NCBI GenBank assembly: GCA_023231475.1 | Contig: JALJEE010002582.1 | Span: 1 to 64,000 of the forward strand | Direction: 5' to 3' | Source: Seison nebaliae | Lineage: Eukaryota; Rotifera; Pararotatoria; Seisonacea; Seisonidae | DNA length: 64,000 nucleotides | Shown here: in pieces, positions 36,271-50,000 of the stretch | Numbering within the stretch: position 1 is the stretch's first letter | How the letters are laid out: the number at the start of each line of letters is the position of its first letter | Translations under genes and position numbers: made by a program | The notes under the pieces: model-generated | The model's database searches: none | Told to the model about the DNA's origin: nothing | Seen by the model: only the letters and a program-made list of their open reading frames with translations

Positions 36271-38765
36271 ATGACTAACCAACAATTATCTAAAACAATT
36301 ACTACGATTAATTCAGCTTTCATTATCCATTGTTACCAGGGCGGCCAAGTGCAGAAACTGAAGAGACTTCAACCGAAGACGCCGATTCCACAACGACCAA
36401 TGTTCCGTACCATCAAAAGTTAATTTTCCTTTAAAATTATGTTTTGTTATAGGAAATTCTCAAAAAATAACATTGTGAGTAGACGAGAAAGTCGATGCGA
36501 AACGTTTAATTAAAAGACAATCAGCAAATCGATGGCGTGAAAAACGACAACAATATGTAGAAGATTTAGAAGAAGATTTATTGTCGAATCAAGAGAAGAT
36601 TCGAGTTCTTCGTAATGTCGTCAGTGAATTGAATAACGAATTGAATGAATTGAAAGACAAGAAATTGTGTAAATGTTGTAAAAAGCGAGTGAATGATGAG
36701 CACCAGAAACACGAAGTAATTTCATCGACATCGGAAACAGTCGACACATCTAAAAATGAGATAAAAGAACTTACGGAAAAAGGGATGGTCGACGTATCAT
36801 GTCAGTGTTCAGTGGAAGAAGAGAAGATAATTAAGAGACCGAAAGAAAAGATAAAAAAACAGAAAAAATTATTGAAAATTGCAAAGAAAAAATCAATTTC
36901 CATCATACCATCAAAACGGTTACAAGACGAAGTCTCCTACGTCTTAGGAAGTGTCTCATCAGTTGACGAAGGTATTGAATTATGTCATAGTAATCGAAGC
37001 AATAATACAACAATAACAGCAACATCACTGAATTCTCCCAACGAGATATTATCGAATATTGATCAATCGCTATCTCCCAATTCATCTGCCAATCAACTAG
37101 TTCAACAAAATCATCATTCGATAATGAGAGATACTCTTCTCAATCCGAGAAAACGACAACAACAAATATCAGATACACCAGTTGTTGCTCATCTGAATTA
37201 TTTGGAGATGAACAAAATATTTAGTGGATCGAATTCGATCGCTGAACTTCAAATGAATCAGAATAAAAAACTACGAAATTCACAAATGGAGAATCCGAAT
37301 TGTGATTTCACTATGCCAATGACCATTACCGAATATCCAACATTAACATCGACATCATCGTTAGACAAGACAACAAATGAACAATTTCCAAATTATCCGC
37401 TCCCCGATAATCAATTAGATTTGATTGACGGAAATTTAGAACAAAATAAAAATAATGGCAATTCCATGAAGGATCTGTTCAATGAACCTCTCGTGAATGA
37501 TTTTGATCGAATTGATAAAAATTCTCAATGTTTCTCTAATGAACATTTTCTAGGAATTTCAAATGAGAATTATACTAAAATTTCATCTAATCCATTCCAT
37601 AATGAACCGATTGGAGAATTAGAGACGGATTTAGATATCGGATTAGAAACCACTCATATGGATGAAGTGGGAACAAGTTTGATGAATAATCATCATGAGT
37701 TGACAGAACCGAATTTCTTCGATAATTCCAACTACCTACCAAATCATTCTGATTTCTTTAATCGTCAATCTGATGGCGATCCATTCGGACAATGTCAATC
37801 CAACAATATTTTATATTCAAACACTGATGGTAATAATGATATTTTCCATTCGGATAATTTTGATTCTCTTCAATCTCATAATCTCCTTCCCATTTCATCA
37901 AACTCTAATAATAAAATGAATCAATTCCATTTCCTACCAAACGGAAATGAACGAGATAATAAGAAGATGTTGGCCTCATCATTTGGCTTTTTTGCTTTCG
38001 TCTTATTATCTGCTTGTTTCATAACTTTTTCTTATCACAATCAATCTGGTCATTCTAACTCCAATTTACTCATTCGGAAACGACGAGACATCTCTCATAC
38101 TCCTCACATTCCATCAATAAATCTATTAAATCGTAATTCCAGTCAACAACATAATCCTGATTGTAACTTCAACAATCATAGTAACATTCTCAATAAAGAA
38201 ACATCATCTTATTCGAATGATACAAATTATTTGGCGACGATCGCCATCAATTATTTAGGGAAATATTTATCATTAAATAATTTCACTTCGAATGAAGATA
38301 AATTGTTATTTCTTCTCCTACAAAGTAATACCTTACCAAATCTTCGGAAGGAATCGACTAATTTGGAGAAAATGTCAAACGATGACGTTCGTTTATTTAC
38401 TGATATTTTCTATTATCGTATACGGAAAATAATGAATCGTTCCTCTAAAAATTATATCAGTTATTTGACAAACAAGTTCATCTTTTCTATTCTCTTATAA
38501 TTCTAATTTTGAATTAAGAACTTTTAATGTTAATCCCACAAATAATGGAAGTAATTTGAAAAGTCTTGAAAAGAAATTTTCTGTTAATAAAAAAATAGCA
38601 AAACCATCAATATTACCAGTAGATACAATGCAAAAATTAAATTCCTCAACATCTCACATCACTTCACAAACGAAACGACGAGTAATTAAATTTGCTAAAG
38701 TCAAATCTGATGAAACGGCATTCATTCTACCAAATCCTGAAGTTTCTTTATTTTTAAAATTTTAA
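36271..38765 (+). CDS. Membrane-anchored bZIP transcription factor (ATF6/CREB3-like architecture)
   Basis: Exons 36271-36418, 36480-38475 and 38519-38765 (61- and 43-bp introns) give 796 residues. The bZIP basic region (KRLIKRQSANRWREKRQQY, from K57) is followed by a leucine zipper (L79, N86, L93, L100, L107), then a Cys pair (CKCC). A long Asn/Ser/Asp-rich region resembles an acidic activation domain. A single transmembrane helix lies at about 546-566, followed by a basic RKRR tract and a luminal tail. This is the layout of ER stress sensors that are released by Golgi proteolysis. The invariant basic-region Asn is Lys61. In ATF6 and CREB3 the activation domain precedes the bZIP, whereas here most of it follows. 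Exon 1 and its start are the least certain part. Confidence 0.72.
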
Positions 38766-39321
38766 TTTCATGAGAATTTTTTTTTATTTAATTGTAATAA
38801 ATATGGAAATAATTAGAATGTGATAATTAAAGCACCAACGGCATTTTCCAAAAAACATAAACCGGTTTTGAAAGTTCTGTTGCCATTGCAAAATTCCTAT
38901 TCGTCAGGTTTCCCAATTAATTCTCTTAATTGATTTTTGACCGATAGTTTCTTTTAGATGGATATCTCCCAATTCTGAAGATTAGTTGTACAATGTTCGA
39001 TTGGAGTATCATGAGAATCAAACCATAATATATAGGATGGTAAAAATATTGTTTTTGATGATGTTGAATTCTCAATTTTTCATTATTTATTTATTTCACT
39101 TGTTCATTCATTTTGGAGATGAATATAAATTATTCGTCGATTATTCGGTAGTCTATACGAACAGATCGATCGAATTGTCATTGACTTGTTAAAAATAAAT
39201 CTCATATCGTTGTAGAAGAAATCTTCTGAATTTTGAAGAAATTTGATGAAATTGAAGGAAGATTAACAGTTCTCTTCCAATTTGAGTAGAATTCATCAAA
39301 TTTTGTTGATGTTATTTGAAT
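38766..39321. other. Convergent 3' intergenic region
   Basis: 556 bp between the bZIP gene (+) and a GPCR gene (-). No gene recognised; a 68-codon open frame at 38986-39192 is unremarkable. Confidence 0.5.
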
Positions 39322-41024
39322 TTATTGTTGTGCCGATGATCGACCAATATCTAATTGTTGTATTGAAGTAATTTTTAATTTAGGGAAACACGGGAATTTT
39401 GAGATGATCAATTTGACTGATCTCCTAAATTTTGAAGATATGATAATGATAGTGATGGGATTGGAACAACTATTGATGTAAGTCAATAGACGACAACAGG
39501 ATATGAGTAAATTGTAATGGAACGGATAAGCTTGTAATAAGTTTTTGATAAGTTGAGGTGTTAGGACGTGAAGAAAGAAGATAATTCTCATTGGCATAAT
39601 ACAAACGATGAAGATGATGATGATAAATGTGATAATCATGGCGACTTGTTTCCGATTCTTGTATCGTTTTCGTTCGATTTTTTTCGTTGTTCTCGCACTT
39701 AATTTCTGAGTGGATTGTGACGTGATTTTTCTCATAATCGATTTACGTATTGATGAAATCTTTCTGTATTTACCATTCTTGTTCAACTGATGAATTTGCA
39801 CATCGTACACTTTCGAATAATCTACACTTAAACTTCGTCGATTCTTTATATCAGGTCCATTGTCTGGTGTCTGATTACATCGATAGCTATTCTCAGAATT
39901 TCCGTCTCCAGTTCGTTTAGAGACGAATGATCTCATCAACTGACTATTCCTATTGAACGGAGATTTGGAATTATGTTCTGGTAACAACGTAAGATTATTT
40001 TCATTATTCTTATGATTATTTGGAATGGAATCGATTGATGTTTTTGATGGTTTGGGAAAATATTTTGTCGATTTTCTATTGAAACAATTAAATTTATTAC
40101 AAATATTTCTTTTATTTTCAGATAAAATCGTTGTTGTTATTTTTTTGTCGTTTTGATTCGTTTCCATCATATACGCTTGATTAGTATTAATTTTTAACAC
40201 TTTTGAGGATTTATGAGAATAACAATTATTCCGTTGAAGTAATTTCGTTATGACTAACGTATTGAGCACAACCATGACAATGAGAGGAATGAAGAAAAAG
40301 ATGATATTCTCACCTACAATAATTCCATATTTGAACCATGGACGTTCGCTATTCGTTTTACATGTAAATTGTGAATGATTATATGATACTTTCGTATGGC
40401 TCGTTTCAATTGCATAAGGAATAGACAGTACCATACTTAATATCCAAATTAATGTAACAATTCGAATTATACGACGTCCAGTACAGATCAAACTAATCTG
40501 TTTATTGAAGGAATTATTGAAAGAGAAGTTGAAGAATTAATTACAAACTGTCAATGGATGACATATTGCCACGAATCTTTCAATGCAAATGACGAGAATA
40601 GTAAATACAGATGCATGCGCCATCAGTTGTTCCATGACGGTAGAGAAATAGCCTATGAGGATAATATAATTAATATTGATTTGAAAAAGAATCAAAACTA
40701 ACACATAAAAATTCCTAAATTCCAATTATTTTGATTCATCAATGCTCCCGGGACACACACCACAATATAAAATAAATCGGCAACACCCAAATTAGCCAAA
40801 CAATAATAAGTCGAATTCCTTTTATCTTTCTGTGTTCCAATGATGAATATTAAAATTGCATTCCCACCAACTCCAATTACGATGAGAAATATACTGAGAC
40901 AACGAAATACTATTTGGAGATAATATTCTTGTTTGAACATGAACAATAACGCAGCAGTTTCATCCATCGTCATATTCAACTCACTAATTGGATCATCATC
41001 TAAATATATTGACGTCGATTCCAT
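39322..41024 (-). CDS. Neuropeptide GPCR resembling ecdysis-triggering-hormone/TRH receptors
   Basis: Three exons on the minus strand, 41024-40703, 40652-40549 and 40497-39322 (50- and 51-bp introns), 533 residues. TM1 has GVGGNAILIF, TM2 has LANLGVADLF, and ECL1 has the WxLG..MC motif split by intron 1. TM3 runs VMEQLMAHASVFTILVICIERFVAICHPL, very close to ETH receptors (VAHASVLTILAISFERYYAIC). TM7 has YNLL..CCRLLTYINSCSNP...SSKFR, also ETHR-like. Two activation motifs deviate: ERF for D/ERY, and NPITI where the Tyr of NPxxY is lost. ICL3 is about 150 residues and highly charged. ETH signalling triggers moulting behaviour in arthropods; the ligand here is inferred only from similarity. Confidence 0.8.
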
Positions 41025-44000
41025 TTGATTTTCTTCTCATCAACAAGTGCAATATCTGTAGGAGTAATTTATAATTCTTCTGCAGAAACAATAACAAATT
41101 AAATATTCATATTGAGGACAATCAGAGAATTGGTTAGGGAAACGAAAATGAAAGTAACAAAAAAATTTCTCATTCATCACAGAATGAACCTAATCATTGA
41201 TCGTCAATCAGTAAATCGGTCGTTAAAACTGTTACTACTACTCCTACTGCTACTACATCTAACTGAATAGTTACTATTCCATGAAATATCTTTTTTTTTA
41301 ACGTAAACATGCTTCGACAATTAAAGGGACATGTAGAAGCGAAGTAGAATATGTCTAATATTTTTGATTAATTTGATACAAGAATTGAGGAGAATTAATT
41401 TCTGATAATTGACATTAACACCAAACTAGGTTAAAGAAGCAAAACTAGAAAAGTAGAGTGGTAACATAATTATTATAATAATTAACAACACATTGGGGAT
41501 GTAATTCGTCGAATTACTTTTTTTTTCTCGTAGGCGACAAATGGAAAGTTAAGTGACGCGAAATCTTTTCATTCCTTTTACAGATTTCCTACAAAGTTTA
41601 TTTAAAATAGTTAACAATATTAAACTGAACTTGAAACATTTCCTTTTAAATTTCTTTGAGAATCGGTTTGCACATAATGAAAACAAGATTATTAGTTGGG
41701 AATGATTTGTAAAGGTATTCCGTCTTCGAACTCTTCACATAAAAGGTACTGACAGATGAAGGTAAGAAAAATGAATAAAACATGAGATTTGAGCATGATC
41801 TAATGGTGGTTATGTTCTTCAAAGTCTCATACGATTTTAACTTCAACGAAATTTATCCAATAGTCGAAATAATAGAAGAAACAACTAAATTGCGGATAAT
41901 CTTATAAATCTCCAATTGGGAAAAATTTATCGTTAAAGGTGATGTTCATATTTTCCAAAGTTCTTCGTCCTTATATTCTTTATCAACACAAAATAGATGA
42001 TAATTATTAGATAAATACGTAACCCTAGGAAATACCAAGGAAAATAAGATAATAAGAGAAATAGAGATAAGACTATTGGAAGCTAACCAACAAACATATT
42101 TCGAAGAAGAGGAGACCAAACATAAATGTTTAAGTGGTGAATGTTTTCAGATAAATAGTGCACGCACTCAAATATCGTTCTATCTATTAAAGATTGAACG
42201 AAAATGTAACAGATGTCTTAATAAAAACACATTAACCAACAAACAATTCTGATTATGAAATGAAATTAAGGAATACCTCTATCAAAATTGGTGAGTTTGG
42301 TCTTCTTTAAACATTCTTTAGTTGGATGGCTTCCTAACCATATCATATTCCTTTCAATACTGTGCTAGTCGTATTATTTAAAATGTTCGGTGAAATTGTA
42401 TATAGTTGTCAAAAATTTTACTTATCAACATTTTTTTTCAGGTTATAACTTCATTACATTACTTCATGGCGCATTACATTATACAACAATGTGTCATATC
42501 ACGCAAAATATTAACAAGTCTTTTTATTGGGAGAAGGATTTATGGAATGACAAAATATCATCACTGTGCAATGAGGAATATTAAGTTTATTCATTAAATT
42601 TACATATTTATTCTCTAATACGTATAATATCGAGAATCTGATACACAATAACTGAGACATCAAATAATATCAATTATATAATATGGTAACCGTAAGGGGA
42701 ATGACATTCTTTTCTATTAATTCCCTAACAAGAACCTAACAACCGAACTAACTTTCATTCAATTAATGAAAGACATTTAGTTTTGTCATCTCAATTTCTG
42801 CATTTCTTACAATCATTACATTATTTGGTTAGAAGAGCTCGATGATACGCAATGCGGAATGTTCATCGATTTGAAAATTCTTGTTGATATGTTGGAATGA
42901 ATTGGAAGAAGAATTATCAGATAATACGTAAAAGGAAATAAAGAAAATTTATTAAATTCTTCTTTTCTAATAATTATAATTACTCAATTACATTCAGTTA
43001 TACCATCACATTTATAAGATACTATCGTCGAATATTGTAATTATTATAATTATTGTTTATGAATTCCATGTTATCCTCATTTCTCAGTCGGCAAATAGAA
43101 GAATATTTGTGATTTCCTTTAACATATCAATAATTATGATGCTTGTAACTGAAATTATATTTCTTGGGAGGAGAAAATCGGTGACTGACGACCAGCCTTC
43201 TCGAACAAAGTCATTCCTTTGTATGTGAACTCTTTAAAATGACACAATGTTCGTTAGCAACCGATTGACACAAGAAAACATGATAAAATGTTTCTTTCGA
43301 TATTAAAAAGTTCATATCAAACTAAATGTTGTTATTAAGAGATATCTGGGACAAACAGATCACCTTAAGTGCTTATTAATTTAGTTCTATGATTTCACTA
43401 TTGATATCATTTATAAACTGATATAAAAACTAACAGATTGTAAACATTGTTAACGTAAAATGATCAAACCATCAATTTTTCATTGAAAATTATATTAATT
43501 AAAAACATATATTTGTTGATACGTAGTCCACGAACGATGTCAACATTCAAATCTTAATATCTTAAATTGTTGGAAATGACGTTCTTATTAATTGTTTATC
43601 AGTAGACAAGTTTGTATTAATAGAATAGGCTTCTTAAAAAAGATTTTCACGAGATTTGAAAGATACATTTTAGTACTATTAATATGAATTTGAAGATATA
43701 TCGATTTACTAATTCGCAATATCCTATATCATATCCCACCTACAAAATATTGATTAAATATCAGAAGGTTGAACCCAATATTTCTATATTATAAAACTTG
43801 TAAATGGGTAAGATGACCGTATAGTGAGGGAGTAGATGTGGGTTGAATATTCCATTAATATTCTTCGGGGTTAATGTTGTTTTAACGAAGAAAAATTGAA
43901 CGACTATCTCCACCCAGTCAATATGGACAATTCGTACATACGAAAAAACGGACTCATATGGATGAATTCCAATTTCCATTATTTTCTTATCGTGTCTATT

Positions 44001-47000
44001 TGAAAGTGGAATTGGATGATTTCATTGAAGTCAAATGGACATCAGAATGACGAATATTATAAGAAAAGCAAATGAATATTATGAATAAACTGACAAAATA
44101 AAAAATATTCATCTTCTTCTTGTTTTTAGCTGGTAGTATATAAGAGAATATTGTTTCGTATTTCAAATGCCTAATTTATATTCCTTTTGATATATAATAT
44201 TATTTATTAAGAAAGCAGGAAATACTTGTCGTAAGACACAATATAATTTTTTATTAACTTTCCGCTTTAAGTTCTTCTCCATCTTGCCATAAAGATTTTT
44301 GTTTGAAAGTGTTCCACAATCAAATATTTATGGAGGATAACACAATAATAAATGGAACTTATATCGAGATGTTGGAGAAAGAGGAGGCACTAAAATATGA
44401 TGGTAGAAAATTTAAAAAATAGATTGGAGTCGAATATGGATATATTATTAGGTGATACCCAATAATTGGATGATATCAGGTTCGAAATCATACGAATTAA
44501 AACCAATTTGAACATTATGTAATTCGTTAAAGTATAAAAGATTTATTCCATTTTACATAAAACTATAATTCATATTACTAATTTAAATGATGAGTATTAT
44601 TTACTAAATTGATAGAGACCAGAAATCATTTCAATTGGAAGATTCTAATGGAAATATAATTCCATTCTGATGGAAAGTTATTATTATCCTTCATCTTACA
44701 AGATTCAATGACAATAATATGGAATATAATATGTTTCTTTCGCTTTATAAAGGAAATGATTAAATATTTTCTTCGTATCGTCGTCTAGACCTCTTAATAT
44801 TCTCCCACTTATCTGACTAGTGCACAATAAGAGGGATAATTGGCACTATCCCAAATTTGACGATTCCAAATTATACTTTTAATTCTTCTTCTTGATAATA
44901 GAGACTATGATTCTATGCAGATCCGCCATTCAATTCATTTTATTTATACCTTTAACAGTTTCTTTATTCCCATAAGTCGATCTTTTCGTATAATGATGAC
45001 GTAAAATGAACCAGATATTACAGTGGATAATACAGTGATATTTAAGATTACTGAATCAACCGCTCTTAATATACCAAATATTATCTCATAATTCTTTTTT
45101 TATTAGTACACTATAAAAGACACAATGTATGAAATATTTCTATTTCTCAAAGAGGAAGAGATTAAAGCAATCAATTAAAAGAACGTTTAAAATGCCTGAT
45201 TCCAGATAATTTCCTTATCATAACAAAATGGAAGGTTAGTCCTAATTGAATTATAATAAGAAAGACAATAACCAAAACAATAACTCTAGGGAATACTATC
45301 TACAACTGACCATTGCTCACAGTCTAAATATTTATGAGCAATAACGTTTCCTTATAATTGAGTTAATTCCCCTCAGTTCGATGGAGATGGAGATATACTA
45401 TGAGCATACGCCATTCACAAAAATACGTCAAAGAAACATTTCAAATGAAGCATTCTTCTCCCACCAATGGTGGGCCACCATAACACACATAATAACAGTT
45501 GTTTCATTAATGAGTTGTTAAGTTGTTCATTCGACAATTTATTATCAACATGTGAATGAAATGAATGAAATTTTTAAACAGGATACTTTTCTATTTAAAT
45601 TCATACGAAATAATAAATTTTGAACTGAAAGAAAGAAAGAAGAAATCGAATAAGAGAAATTATGTAAATGACAAGTTTATCGATTACCTAATTAAAATGC
45701 ACCAGTTTTTTTCTGGAATGATATTCTAATAATAAGAATTTATTAATATTTACTTGTATTAGTTACGTTAATATTTCTTCGTACATATTTCATTTCTAAT
45801 GAAATTGAACACGAGTATCGAAACAAATAATTACAATGACAACTACGAAATGAATATTCTATGAATATTCTACGCCCATCCTTTGCCCATAGACTAGACT
45901 TCGGGTGTGTAACATGACTCGAATAACGAAATTTAAAAATTCAAAATGAGCAAACCTGTTTGGATAATAATAGATTAAAATGAAAAGAATTAATGTCACT
46001 CCTCAATCTCCCCAACATAAGAATAGATTTGGAAGAAGACTTATTAGAATTTGTGTTATTGGAACAACAAAGTAGTAATCAGTCTTCAAGGTTCAAAAAT
46101 CAAAGTTTATTTTGAAGAATATTGTGAAGCATTATGTAATTGAAAGGGAATTCCGGAATTTTTTAATTAGATTAATCGGCTATTTTATCCTCCATATTTT
46201 ATCACAACTCTAATTATTGAGATGATTTAATAATTTTTCCCATTCTTAGCATTATGAGATGTTAGTCCAATTCATAAATTTCTGCCTCACAGCATAAAAA
46301 TGTTATATAACTGAAATTTTATTCTATGAATGTTTTTTAACTAGTGCGACGAATCGACATCAATCATTAAAGAAGAACGATGGGAAATCTTTAACATTTT
46401 CCCACATTCGTTTGATTTCCCTTATGCCAACGGGGAATGGTTCGTTCTCCAACTTAAATTTTCCTGCGGGAAACATTTAGGTCATCACAATAATAGTTTA
46501 ATTGTACTCCAAGATAATGAAACTGCTCCTTACATAAATCTCCAATATACATTAAGTGGATATTCAATAAGGAATTGTTAGTCGACTAAAACAATGGTAG
46601 TCAGTACAAGAGAGGAAATTAGTCTAGCTAATCAAACAGAAAAACTTTTTTTGGATATTATGAATAATTGAATGGGAAACAGTATAATTGTGGAAATAAA
46701 CCAACAGCAAAAAAAAGTACACCGAGAATTGAATTAAATTCCATGAGAATGAAAATGAAAATTACTGATTGATTTTACGAGAATATGTGAAGCATATATT
46801 ATAGTGAAGTATAATATATGAGTTAATGTTCTGGTGCACTTTCTAAATCCGATGTGAAGCAAGTAACCGATTGCTAAATTCAGGATTAACTCTTAATAAT
46901 GGAATCTATCTACAACCTTATCCTCCGCTAAATAAGCCGAGTTAGAAATTAGAGAATAAGTAAGCAAAACATCTTGAATATTATGATTGGAATTTAGAAG

Positions 47001-50000
47001 AGGAGAAATGCAGTGCAAATAAACAATGTGCACGGATTCTTTTTTCAAGAAGAAACCCCTAAGAAACCTAGAAAATGTTTTAGTTGGTCTCTATATAAAT
47101 TTCCACTTGGATTCTCTCATTTTAAAGTCACAAAGAACAATAAGGAATTTTTTTCGAGAGAATATTTTTCAAGAATAAAAGAGAATATTAAATTCCACGA
47201 GATTCTTGAAACACAAAGTTTCTCCTGAAAGAAAATTTAGAAGTTTAATAAAATTGTTATTAATTTTATCACTACTAAACTACATCTACCAAAAACTCCG
47301 AGAATTTCTCATAAAGAACAAAAATCTTTTATAGAGTCTCCAAATAATCGATTGTCAGTTGTCTTCGACACTTAAAATCGGATAACTCTAACTAACTACT
47401 AGTAATTATTCTTGTCTCAATATGTTTCAAATTAGACCTGTATTTTCCCACTTGTCAAAAAGATAAGAAAAAATATTTTTCTTGATTCTTTTTTCGGATA
47501 TGATTGATTAGTCTTTCCTATTCGAAAGCTAATCGATAGAGAATGACAATAATATCTTACTGCGTTGCATTTGTGCTTATTAAGGAAAAAAGTTTTATTT
47601 AGTTATGTGAGTTATTTATTATATTTATAATTGTTCATCATAGTCCACTTATTAATTTCGTCAATAAGACAATTTTAGTCTCCTAGTTTTCCCACTCGAT
47701 TCATCTCCACAATTGGAGAGAAGTGAATAATCTAAGAAAGAGGATTGCAAGATTATTAATCTTATTTCTAATAGTTACGAAATAGTTCTATTCACCATTC
47801 CAAAAGAGACCACAATAACACTTATTCAACTTCATAATCAACAGTCACCTACTGTTTCATTCATGATACATAACTTTATCGGTTTTTTTTGAGATAAGAA
47901 AATGAGAATTTCTCTTATAGAAATTGAAGAGAAATGAAATATGATAGAAATTTATCATAATCTCTTATAAGTTAAATATATGCAATTTTGAAAGATACAT
48001 AGATCCCACTTATACTTCTTCCGAAGGCAGCCGAATATGAGAGATAAGACGAAATGGACGAACAAGAAAATAATAATCTCATCTATTTGTTTTCGATGGC
48101 ATTAAGAGAGAAAGAATAAGTGATAATAACATGGAGATTTCCTTTCAATGTATGCAGTGTATACTATGCACCCATAACACAATTCCATTCCATTTCATAT
48201 ACACTAACAAGATAAGAACGAAATAATTGAGAGATTATGGATCGAAATACTACAACTATCATTTTCTCCGTTATATTACGGAATTAAGTGGTCAACTTCT
48301 CCAATTTTCTCCTTCATATATCACAATTATCCAACTTCCGAATATGGCTTCCATGGCAAAATAACAAAAAATTAAGCTAGAGATAACTAGGAGATAAGTT
48401 TGATATCCGATTTCCCTTTCACGTACAATTAACTCGTAAATTCAATTAATGTCAAAAGAAACTGTACTTCCTGTGGTTCTTAATTGAATAGAATTTACGA
48501 AACTTATTACTTACATATTATTACGCTAGACCTATCTGATTGGAAGTGCTATCGCCTGCCGAAAATGATTATATCTGGATGAAACAAAATAAACTTCTAA
48601 GTTTTTTCATAAAGTGCATCTTATTATTATTCCTAAATGTAAATGAATGAAATTAATCATTATATTCTTGACCAAATCTCAATGTGAAAATCCAAATTAA
48701 AATTAAGAATAAACACACATGTTCAAAACAGTCTATTGTTTTTGAGGCATAACTTTTCCCTAACACAAAATAACACAGTGGATATATCATTAAAACTATC
48801 ATTCCACATTCCATAAATTATGTAAAATAATTCTAACGATGGAGAAGTAAACAGTGGAAACCGAAAAATTGGGAACCGAAAGAATAACACTGCTTCACGT
48901 ATCAAGACAAAAACTAAAACATGAATTTTTCTATGTTATAAAATATACATCATAGAATTATAGTTTTCAAGAATTTAGCAACATTATAAAATAGTTTAGA
49001 TTTGCTCATTATATTATTGAACAATTGGGATTGGATTGATAATTAAAAAGTTTGTCGTACTCCATCGAACTCACAAGAACAATAATGAAATAGTTGCAAT
49101 TTTAAAGAAAGTGAAACCCTTGCAATCTAAAAAGTTTTAATTCTTTAGCAAAAGAAAAATTTAACCTTTTAAAATATAATATGTTATAATCCATACAGGA
49201 TCCTGTAAAGTTGTGAAGACAAGTAAAATGACGTTATTGATGTGGGAACGATTTGTCGTTAACACGAACAATAAGAGAAATCGGTAAGACAACTTTATTA
49301 ATTGAAAACATTTGTTTCGGTAAGACAAATCGGTAACATATGTTACCCAAATGATAATAACAATAATAGTATTAGGTTTTCATTATTAAATGGTATCGTT
49401 ATCTCCATATCTATCAATAAATATCTCCACTCCCACATAATAATTACATTGTTAGACAATCATCAATTCCTCATTGGTTGAGAAATATCAAACTTTTCTG
49501 CGTGAACTGTCTTTGAATCAGATGCTCTTGATGGGTTCAGAAAACATACAATAAACTTGTGTTTTGCATCCTCTAATTATAATATGCATTCCTGGTTTAA
49601 ATAAAATTATATGTTAGCTACAAATTACATAATTAGAGAATATTAAATAAATCAAAAATTATGAAAATTAATAATATTTCTGGTTTTTATTATCTTTCAA
49701 AATGGATATATCAATTCTCATAAACATTTTATATATTTATGTGCCAATGTATAACAGATATTTATATAATTATTTGTCATCACAGTTTATAATTAATAGG
49801 GAATTTTTTAATTTCTTTTTGAACGAAAACTATGGTGAGGAAATGTTTGAATTGATTATTTTACTTAATATAAGTTACTCTATATGATTAATTATAAAAC
49901 TTAATAATTTTGAGTATTATCGAATCGATTTTATTTCGTTTTCTTATTTATTAGGAGAAAAGTAAAGGAATAAAATGAATTAGTTGAAAGAGAATTTATG

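Noticed and set aside
36453-36479. A 26-27-nt segment with an in-frame stop before the bZIP, reminiscent of the IRE1-excised intron of XBP1
   Set aside because: A normal GT-AG intron ending at 36479 removes it, and I see no paired CNG/CNGN stem-loops; the protein also has a membrane anchor, unlike XBP1.
46379-46402. gggaaa...tttccc hairpin in the second desert
   Set aside because: Six pairs only, no extension, no further support.
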